From positions 1 through 39,376 of the forward strand of contig JADZFN010000006.1 in assembly GCA_020849895.1 (NCBI GenBank): DNA of 39,376 bases. The letters run 5' to 3'. A program made the position numbers and the translations under genes. Shown here piece by piece: positions 33,583 to 39,376 of this stretch. The DNA is from Verrucomicrobiia bacterium (GTDB taxonomy: Bacteria > Verrucomicrobiota > Verrucomicrobiia > JABWAM01). The notes below the pieces were generated by a model. The model did no database searches. It had not been told where the DNA came from and was given only the letters and a program-made list of their open reading frames with translations. The first letter of the stretch is position 1. Each line of letters begins with the position of its first letter.

Positions 33583-34347
33583 ATGAGCGTCTCCCACACC
33601 CTTCTCCGTTTTCGTGGCACGCTGTCCGCTTTCGCCTTCGCGGCGCTCCTGTCCTCGACCGGCGGAGCTTTCGCAGAAACGGTGGCCTCCTCCGCCGAAG
33701 GAGGGAAAAAGGCGGCGAAACTCCCGCTGGTTTTCGAGGGGCTTTCCAAAGAGGAGGCCCGGGAGGCGCGCGAGGTGTACCGCCGCACCCGCGAGCGTTT
33801 CATCGAGTTGACCGGACGCAAAGTCGGCGCGCTGACGGTCCGGGTGTGCTTCGTCGAACGTCCCTCGGGCGGCGAAGCCGTCCGCACGATCACCCAGAGG
33901 ATGGGCGTCACAGTCCAGAACCATGGGGAATGCCGGATCAGCATCCGGCGCCTCCGTCGCGGAAGCTTCGGACGGGTCCTGGCGCACGAACTGGTCCATG
34001 CCTTTCTGCACGAGGCTTACGGACGCGTGGAAAACCGGGCGCTCAGCGAGGGGTTCGCCGAGTATCTCGCCTCGTTCGATCATTCCGCCGAGGTCAACCA
34101 CGACATGCGTTCGGCCTCCGCCAGATACGTGAACGCCCCGAAGATCCAGCCGTACGTCGAGGGCTACAACTTCTGCCTTCACTACGCGCGCGCGCCCGGC
34201 TTCGTCGCATTCTTCGACCGCCAGATTTACACACCGGATTTCGGTTTCGAGACTCTCATGACGCTGTGGCGACAGGCACAGCGCGCCCCTCGGAGTTCGT
34301 CTTGCGAGGAAACGGTTTTGGATGGAGATTGCGCCAACCCACGCTAG
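33583..34347 (+). CDS. Exported zincin-like metalloprotease (HExxH)
   Basis: A 254-residue protein with a signal peptide (SAFAFAALLSSTGGAFA, cleavage after residue 31). A gluzincin-type metal site follows: H135-E136-x-x-H139 in RVLAHELVHAFLHEAYGRVE, with a likely third ligand E156 in RALSEGFAEYLASF. The preceding TVRVCFVERPS and MGVTVQNHGECRISIRRL form the usual upper-lobe strands of DUF1570/MA-like peptidases. The last 25 residues are Arg/Ser-rich and end in two cysteines. It acts outside the cytoplasm; the substrate is unknown. It diverges from uxaE across 98 bp, and the small Cys-rich gene begins 8 bp after its stop. Confidence 0.8.
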   Translation: MSVSHTLLRFRGTLSAFAFAALLSSTGGAFAETVASSAEGGKKAAKLPLVFEGLSKEEAREAREVYRRTRERFIELTGRKVGALTVRVCFVERPSGGEAVRTITQRMGVTVQNHGECRISIRRLRRGSFGRVLAHELVHAFLHEAYGRVENRALSEGFAEYLASFDHSAEVNHDMRSASARYVNAPKIQPYVEGYNFCLHYARAPGFVAFFDRQIYTPDFGFETLMTLWRQAQRAPRSSSCEETVLDGDCANPR

Positions 34348-34354
34348 GATTTCC

Positions 34355-34597
34355 ATGGCCTCCTTCGCCTGCCCGCACCTCGATGTCGCCACCGACCGCT
34401 GTCTGCTCCTGAAGACCGATTGTGTTCCCGGCCGCGCGGGTTGTGTGCTCCGGGGAACTTCCGGCTTCGCCGTTCCGGCGGAACAAAGGACGGTGGAGGG
34501 AATCGAGGCCCGGGAAACCCGCGCGGACGTCCCTCCGCCTCCAAAACCGCGCCGCGGCAGGCGCCGCCTCGATTCCTCCGAACCGGTGGTGCGTTGA
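34355..34597 (+). CDS. Small four-cysteine protein, unknown function
   Basis: An 80-residue protein whose N-terminal half carries four Cys at residues 6, 16, 23 and 30, plus His8. The pattern runs CPHLDVATDRC, then DCVPGRAGCVLRG, and FAVPAEQRT follows. The regular spacing (9, 6 and 6 residues between cysteines) suggests a small zinc- or iron-sulfur-binding module. The C-terminal half is a Pro/Arg-rich disordered tail (PPPPKPRRGRRRLDSSEP). I am not certain of a named family, though I believe similar small proteins occur in PVC genomes. ATG 34355 is chosen over 34322, which would overlap the protease gene. pdxB begins 35 bp downstream, so co-transcription is likely. Confidence 0.6.
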   Translation: MASFACPHLDVATDRCLLLKTDCVPGRAGCVLRGTSGFAVPAEQRTVEGIEARETRADVPPPPKPRRGRRRLDSSEPVVR

Positions 34598-34632
34598 GGG
34601 CGGTGGGCCGAAGCGGAAGGGGGAAACTCCGC

Positions 34633-35832
34633 ATGATCAGGACCGTTTGCACTGAGGACCTGCCTTGCGCCCGCGAGGCCTTCTCGACCTTGGGCGAAGT
34701 GTGCATCCGCCCCGGCGGCACGCTCGCTCCCTCCGATCTGACGGATGCCGATCTTCTCGCCGTGCGTTCAGGGACGCGCGTGGACGCTTCCCTGCTTGCC
34801 GGCAGCCGCGTGAAGTTTGTCGGCACGGCGACCATCGGCTACGACCATCTCGACACGGCGGGGCTCGATCGGGCCGGGATTCGCTGGGCCTCCGCGCCCG
34901 GATGCAACGCGAACAGCGTCGCTGACTGGTTTTGCGCGGCGCTTTTCACGCTCGCGCGGCGCCACGGGTTCCGCCTCGCCGGCAAGACGCTCGGCCTCGT
35001 CGGCCACGGCAACGTCGGCGCACGCGTCGCGGCGCGCGCCGTCGCGCTCGGTCTGCGCGTGCTGTTGAACGATCCCCCTCGCGCACGCGCTGCGAGGGAT
35101 GCCGCCTACCTTCCGCTCCGGGAGGTCCTCGGCGCGTCGGACATCGTCACTCTCCACGTGCCGCTGGAGAAAGAGGGGGCCGAACCGACCTTTCATCTCG
35201 CGGGCGCGGGCTTTTTCGCAATGATGAAGCCGGGAGCAATTTTCGTGAACGCCGCGCGCGGCGCGGTTGTGGACACCGACGCCTTGCTCGACGCGATGGA
35301 CCGAGGCCTCGTGCGCCACGCGGTGATGGATACCTGGGAAGGCGAGCCGGTCTATCGGACCGATCTCCTGCGGCGCGCAGCCCTCGGCACCGCCCATATC
35401 GCCGGCCATTCTTACGAGGGGAAGGTGATGGGCACCGCGATGGTGTATCGCGAGGCCTGCCGCTTCCTCGGCGTCGTGCCGCAGTGGAGCTCCGACGCCC
35501 ATCTCGCCGAGGACCTGCCGGGGCATCCGAAACGCGTCCTCGACCTCGCGCCTTCCGCCGAAATTGAAACCGTCGTCGGCGACGCGGTGCTCGCGGCCTA
35601 CAACCTCGGCGACGACGACGCGGCGCTCCGTCGCACCCTTTCCTTGGACGACGCGGCGCGTGCTCAGGCCTTCCGTGCGCTCCGAAAGGCGTATCCCGTG
35701 CGCCGCGAGTTCCGCTGGCATACCCTGAACTGTCCCGGAATTTCGCCCGAAACTCGGCGCGTGCTTCTTGGCCTCGGATTCCGCGTGGACGGACCACCGC
35801 AGGGAAACAAAGCCCGCGGCGCCTCCCTTTAG
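34633..35832 (+). CDS. pdxB: 4-phosphoerythronate dehydrogenase PdxB
   Basis: A 399-residue NAD-dependent dehydrogenase that oxidises 4-phosphoerythronate, the second step of DXP-dependent pyridoxal phosphate synthesis. Characteristic blocks are [40 protein letters not shown], and [12 protein letters not shown]. The nucleotide loop is [14 protein letters not shown]; later come [29 protein letters not shown] and the catalytic-His segment [20 protein letters not shown]. The C-terminal PdxB dimerisation domain (about 300-390) separates it from plain D-2-hydroxyacid dehydrogenases. AGCGGAAGGGGG lies upstream as a ribosome site for ATG 34633. Its end overlaps the convergent sdhB stop by 4 bp. pdxA is at 9205. 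Confidence 0.94.
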   Translation: MIRTVCTEDLPCAREAFSTLGEVCIRPGGTLAPSDLTDADLLAVRSGTRVDASLLAGSRVKFVGTATIGYDHLDTAGLDRAGIRWASAPGCNANSVADWFCAALFTLARRHGFRLAGKTLGLVGHGNVGARVAARAVALGLRVLLNDPPRARAARDAAYLPLREVLGASDIVTLHVPLEKEGAEPTFHLAGAGFFAMMKPGAIFVNAARGAVVDTDALLDAMDRGLVRHAVMDTWEGEPVYRTDLLRRAALGTAHIAGHSYEGKVMGTAMVYREACRFLGVVPQWSSDAHLAEDLPGHPKRVLDLAPSAEIETVVGDAVLAAYNLGDDDAALRRTLSLDDAARAQAFRALRKAYPVRREFRWHTLNCPGISPETRRVLLGLGFRVDGPPQGNKARGASL

Positions 35833-36584
35833 CCCGCAAACAGCTTCTTGAGCGAGGCGACGAGGTAGTCGCGGTTCATCTGGGCGATGTTCGCCACGGT
35901 GATCTCCTTCGGGCAGACGGCCTGACATTCGTACTGGTTCGTACAGTTTCCGAACTTTTCGGCGTCCATCTGGGCGACCATCGCCAGCGCACGGCGATCG
36001 CGTTCGGGCTGCCCCTGGGGGAGCAGGCCGAGGTGCGTGATCTTCGCCCCGACGAAAAGCATCGCCGAGGAGTTCTTGCATGCCGCCACGCACGCGCCGC
36101 ACCCGATGCAGGCCGCCGAATCGAAGGCCTTCTCCGCCGCGTCCTTGCCAATCGGGAGCGTGTTCGCGTCGGGCGCCTGTCCCGTATTCACCGAGACGAA
36201 ACCGCCGGCCTGGATGATCCGATCGAAAGCGCTCCGGTCCGTCACAAGGTCCTTCAATACGGGGAACGCCCGCGCGCGAAACGGCTCGACGGTGATCGTC
36301 TCCCCGTCCCGGAAACTCCGCATGTAGGTCTGACAGGTCGTCGCCTTCGCGTTCGGACCGTGGGGTTCACCGTTGATCACGAGCGAACAGGCGCCGCAAA
36401 CCCCTTCCCGGCAGTCGTGGTCGAAGGCCACGGGATCTCCTCCCGCTTTCGTGACCTCGTCGTTGACGACGTCGAGCATCTCGAGGAACGACATCTCGGG
36501 GGTGATGTCGCGTGCGGGCACCTCGATGAAGCGCCCCTCGTCCGCCGCGTTCTTCTGCCGCCAGATTCTCAGGATGAAGTTCAC
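35829..36584 (-). CDS. sdhB: Succinate dehydrogenase/fumarate reductase iron-sulfur subunit
   Basis: A 251-residue electron-transfer subunit between the flavoprotein and the membrane quinone site. The N-terminal ferredoxin domain holds the [2Fe-2S] ligands in [17 protein letters not shown] and a further Cys in [11 protein letters not shown]. The C-terminal domain carries [19 protein letters not shown] and [20 protein letters not shown] for the [4Fe-4S] and [3Fe-4S] clusters. The spacing CxxCxxxC followed by ECQAVCP is typical of type B enzymes from Bacteroidota, epsilonproteobacteria and PVC. Its ATG overlaps the sdhA stop (36581-36584). The direction, succinate oxidation or fumarate reduction, cannot be told from sequence. 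Confidence 0.96.
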   Translation of the reverse strand: MNFILRIWRQKNAADEGRFIEVPARDITPEMSFLEMLDVVNDEVTKAGGDPVAFDHDCREGVCGACSLVINGEPHGPNAKATTCQTYMRSFRDGETITVEPFRARAFPVLKDLVTDRSAFDRIIQAGGFVSVNTGQAPDANTLPIGKDAAEKAFDSAACIGCGACVAACKNSSAMLFVGAKITHLGLLPQGQPERDRRALAMVAQMDAEKFGNCTNQYECQAVCPKEITVANIAQMNRDYLVASLKKLFAG

Positions 36585-38494
36585 TTGTAGCTTCGGGTCG
36601 CGAGGTGGGTTTCTTCGTAGACGAGCGGCTCAGCGTGCCGGACGGGAGGGCGGTCTTCACCCTGGAATTCCCAGGCGGCGACATGCGCGAAGTTCGCGTC
36701 GTCGCGGCGGCACTCGCCGTCCTCCATCTGGTGCTCCTCGCGGAAATGACAGCCGCAGGACTCGTCGCGCGCGAGGGCGTCCCTGCAGATCAGCTCGCCG
36801 AGTTCGAGAAAGTCGGCGACGCGCCCGGCGCATTCGAGGGCCTGGTTGAGCTCCTCGTTTTTACCGGGCGCTTTCACGTCCTTCCAGAACTCCTCGCGGA
36901 GGGCGGGAATTTCCTGAAGCGCCTTCCGGAGGCCAGCGGCGTTGCGGGCCATGCCGCAATTCTCCCAAAGGATTTTCCCGAGGCGACGGTGGAACTCGCT
37001 GACGGTGCGCTTCCCGTTCACTCCGAGGAGGCGCTTCACGCGCGCGTGCACCTCCTCTTCCGCCTGCTTGAACTCGGCGGCGTCGGCGGACGGGCGCTTC
37101 ACCTTCGCGGTCGCCAGGTAGTCGCCCACCGTGTAGGGAAGGATGAAGTAGCCGTCGGCGAGTCCCTGCATCAGCGCGCTCGCGCCGAGGCGGTTCGCGC
37201 CGTGGTCGGAGAAGTTCGCCTCGCCGATCACGAAAAGCCCGGGCAGGGTGCTCATCAGATCGTAATCCACCCAGAGCCCGCCCATCACGTAATGGATCGC
37301 CGGATAGATGCGCATCGGCGTCTCGCAGGCGTCTTCCGCGGTGATCTCGTGGTACATGTCGAAGAGGTTCCCGTAGCGCTCGCGCACGGTCGCCTCGCCG
37401 AGACGGGCGAGGGCGTCCGAGAAATCCAGATAAACGCCCCGGCCGCCCGGGCCGACGCCGCGCCCCTCGTCGCAGATGCGCTTGGCCGCGCGGGAGGCGA
37501 TGTCGCGCGGGGCGAGGTTTCCGTAGCTCGGATACATCCGCTCGAGATAGTAATCGCGCTCCGCTTCGGGAATCTCGCGCGGTGGGCGGCGGTCGCCTTT
37601 CGCCTTCGGCGCCCAGCATCGGCCGTCATTGCGGAGCGATTCGGACATCAGGGTGAGCTTCGACTGGTGCTCGCCCGAAACGGGGATGCAGGTCGGATGG
37701 ATCTGGGTGAAGCAGGGATTGGCGAAAGCCGCGCCCTTCTTCCACGCGCGCCAGACCGCTGTCGCGTTGCAGCCTTGCGCGTTCGTCGAAAGGTAGAAGG
37801 CGTTGCCGTAGCCGCCCGTGCCGAGGACCACGGCGTCCGCCGCGTGCGAGGTGATCTTGCCCGTCACGAGATCGCGGACGACGACTCCTTTCGCGTGGCC
37901 GTTCACGACGACGATCTCGAGCATCTCCGTGCGGGCGAACATCTGTACGCGGCCCAGACCGACCTGGCGGCTGAGCGCCTGGTAGGCGCCGAGGAGGAGC
38001 TGCTGCCCCGTCGCCCCGCGCGCGTAGAACGTGCGCGAGACCTGCGCCCCGCCGAACGAGCGGTTCGCGAGCAGCCCGCCGTACTCGCGCCCGAAAGGCA
38101 CGCCCTGCGCCACGCACTGGTCAATGATGTTTACGCTGACTTCGGCGAGACGGTGGACGTTCGCTTCGCGCGCGCGAAAATCGCCTCCCTTGATCGTGTC
38201 GTAGAAGAGGCGCTGCACGCTGTCGCCGTCGTTCGGATAGTTCTTCGCCGCGTTGATCCCGCCCTGCGCGGCGATGCTGTGCGCGCGGCGGGCGCTGTCC
38301 TGAAAGCAAAAGCACTTCACCCGATAGCCGAGCTCGCCGAGCGTGGCAGCGGCCGAAGCGCCGGCCAAACCCGAGCCAACGACGATCACCTCGAACTTCC
38401 GCTTGTTCGCAGGGTTCACGAGCCTGATCTCCGCACGGCGGCGGTCCCACTTCTGGGCCATCGGGCCGCCGGGGATTTTGGAATCGAGGTTCAT
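36581..38494 (-). CDS. sdhA: Succinate dehydrogenase/fumarate reductase flavoprotein subunit
   Basis: A 637-residue catalytic subunit with covalently bound FAD. The dinucleotide loop is [40 protein letters not shown] contains the FAD-linking His. [55 protein letters not shown] and [20 protein letters not shown] are standard active-site and FAD segments. The C-terminal helical domain has [17 protein letters not shown]. The short N-terminus with [20 protein letters not shown] matches the type B (Bacteroidota-like) form. It lies 19 bp after sdhC and overlaps sdhB by 4 bp in the operon sdhC-sdhA-sdhB. Confidence 0.97.
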   Translation of the reverse strand: MNLDSKIPGGPMAQKWDRRRAEIRLVNPANKRKFEVIVVGSGLAGASAAATLGELGYRVKCFCFQDSARRAHSIAAQGGINAAKNYPNDGDSVQRLFYDTIKGGDFRAREANVHRLAEVSVNIIDQCVAQGVPFGREYGGLLANRSFGGAQVSRTFYARGATGQQLLLGAYQALSRQVGLGRVQMFARTEMLEIVVVNGHAKGVVVRDLVTGKITSHAADAVVLGTGGYGNAFYLSTNAQGCNATAVWRAWKKGAAFANPCFTQIHPTCIPVSGEHQSKLTLMSESLRNDGRCWAPKAKGDRRPPREIPEAERDYYLERMYPSYGNLAPRDIASRAAKRICDEGRGVGPGGRGVYLDFSDALARLGEATVRERYGNLFDMYHEITAEDACETPMRIYPAIHYVMGGLWVDYDLMSTLPGLFVIGEANFSDHGANRLGASALMQGLADGYFILPYTVGDYLATAKVKRPSADAAEFKQAEEEVHARVKRLLGVNGKRTVSEFHRRLGKILWENCGMARNAAGLRKALQEIPALREEFWKDVKAPGKNEELNQALECAGRVADFLELGELICRDALARDESCGCHFREEHQMEDGECRRDDANFAHVAAWEFQGEDRPPVRHAEPLVYEETHLATRSYK

Positions 38495-38513
38495 CGGAAA
38501 TTCGGGAAAAGGG

Positions 38514-39245
38514 TCAACGGATCCATTCGAACAGGACGGCGGCGGGAACCGACGCCATGCCGAGGAAGACCGCGAGCGCGACGATTCGTGCGAGACGCAT
38601 GAGACCCGGGCGGGTGGCGTCGCTGCGCCAGCCCATGGTCTGGAACATGCTCTGCAGGCCGTGGCTCAAATGGAACGCAAGCAGACCGACTCCGGCGAAA
38701 TAGACGATCGCGATCCAGGGCGTCGAAAAGGCTTGGACGACCATTGCGTAGACGTCCGGGTAGGTTTTCCCCGCTTCGACGGGGGCGATCGCCTGCATGA
38801 TTCCCGGCTCGGCGGCGATGGGCGACCTCATCTCCGCGTATTCGGCGAACTTTCCGGCCTGAACCGTGAAATGAAGGAGATGGAATGCCAGAAACGCGGC
38901 GAGACCCAGCCCGCTGATCGCCATCGTGAGCGAAGCGAGCGGGGCCTGGATCGTGTGCGATTGCGCGTAGGCGTGCGGGCGGGCGCGGCGGTTCTCAAGG
39001 ACGAGCGTCAGCCCGCATGTCACATGGACGAGGGCGATCGCGAGCAGACCGAGGCGGAATCCCCAGAGCGCCCATGCGCGATGCTTGAGCATATGGGCGT
39101 AGTGGTTCAGATCGTCGGCGCCGAGGAAGACCTTGAGATTCCCGGCCAAGTGAATCACGACGAAGCTGAAGAGCAGAAAACCGGTCGCCGCCATCAGATA
39201 CTTGCGTCCGAGGGAGGAACGTACCAGTTGCCAAAGCGTCTTCAT
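38514..39245 (-). CDS. sdhC: Succinate dehydrogenase cytochrome b558-type membrane subunit
   Basis: A 243-residue membrane anchor with five predicted helices. Likely haem-ligand histidines lie in [13 protein letters not shown] (helix 1), [13 protein letters not shown] (helix 2), [12 protein letters not shown] (helix 3) and [19 protein letters not shown] (helix 4). This single, five-helix subunit replaces the separate SdhC and SdhD of E. coli and defines the type B enzyme, binding two haems b and the quinone. [16 protein letters not shown] at the start is characteristic. It is the first gene of the sdhCAB operon, so the operon promoter should lie in 39246-39376. Confidence 0.95.
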   Translation of the reverse strand: MKTLWQLVRSSLGRKYLMAATGFLLFSFVVIHLAGNLKVFLGADDLNHYAHMLKHRAWALWGFRLGLLAIALVHVTCGLTLVLENRRARPHAYAQSHTIQAPLASLTMAISGLGLAAFLAFHLLHFTVQAGKFAEYAEMRSPIAAEPGIMQAIAPVEAGKTYPDVYAMVVQAFSTPWIAIVYFAGVGLLAFHLSHGLQSMFQTMGWRSDATRPGLMRLARIVALAVFLGMASVPAAVLFEWIR

Positions 39246-39376
39246 GAATTCAGGGTGGCGCGTCCATCATCAGAAACGACACGCGGAAGCTTAAGAGGGT
39301 GTTTGAAAATTGGCCTGCCCTCTGTTGCTGGCGGGGCGGGCTTGTGGGCAAGGCGTGGAGGCTGGCCAATCCCCGC
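39246..39376 (-). promoter_or_regulatory. Upstream region of sdhCAB with an 11-bp imperfect inverted repeat
   Basis: No gene is seen in the last 131 bp. ATTGGCCTGCC (39309-39319) and GGCTGGCCAAT (39360-39370) are inverted copies with one mismatch, 40 bp apart. The sdh promoter should be here on the minus strand, but no convincing -35/-10 pair stands out. The repeat may be a regulator site, or the edge of an element that continues outside the window. Confidence 0.3.

Overview
This is GC-rich bacterial chromosome with tightly packed genes and frequent ATGA start/stop overlaps. Several traits point to the PVC group, most likely Verrucomicrobiota or Kiritimatiellota. These are a one-membrane-subunit (type B) succinate dehydrogenase, a short PdxA together with PdxB, a UxaE-like tagaturonate epimerase, a sulfatase beside an aminotransferase remnant, and a beta-propeller histidine kinase. 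The phylum is an inference from family resemblance, because no rRNA is present.

Positions 1-8356 are an accessory region at a tRNA-Val gene. A compact three-gene operon (206-6535) encodes a DUF6361 protein, a phospholipase D-like protein and a 1088-residue SF2 (Snf2/RapA-like) helicase. The genes overlap at both junctions. The composition and company suggest an anti-mobile-element defence module; its function is inferred, not shown. Next come decayed mobile DNA remnants: an ATPase-tail fragment with a winged-helix-like end, a 24-bp tandem repeat, a frameshifted REP-type transposase without its HxH residues, and a tyrosine-integrase N-terminal scrap. The tRNA-Val(UAC) follows, with a serine-recombinase C-terminal remnant running antisense into its 3' end.

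Positions 8357-13255 hold pdxA with an M14-type metallopeptidase, a StrS-type aminotransferase remnant, a sulfatase without a signal peptide, and a SIMPL-domain protein. Positions 13256-22581 are mostly housekeeping genes: a methyltransferase, the molybdenum-cofactor run moeA-moaC-mog, then nagZ-hisI-kdsD on the opposite strand, a P1B-4-type metal ATPase and tgt.

Positions 22695-25980 encode a two-component system, a periplasmic-propeller kinase with a NarL-type regulator, closed by a hairpin terminator. Positions 26035-30565 are a coupled surface-glycan cluster: methyltransferase, family 2 glycosyltransferase, sugar-nucleotide epimerase/dehydratase and a GT39-like membrane glycosyltransferase. 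After a MidA-like methyltransferase come uxaE, an exported zincin, a small four-cysteine protein and pdxB. The sdhCAB operon (35829-39245, minus strand) closes the window.

Together the core genes cover pyridoxal phosphate synthesis (pdxA, pdxB), molybdenum cofactor, one histidine step, an early Kdo step, queuosine tRNA modification and respiratory succinate oxidation or fumarate reduction. The likely novelty lies in the accessory region. Statements about families come from recognising motifs by eye; no database search was possible.
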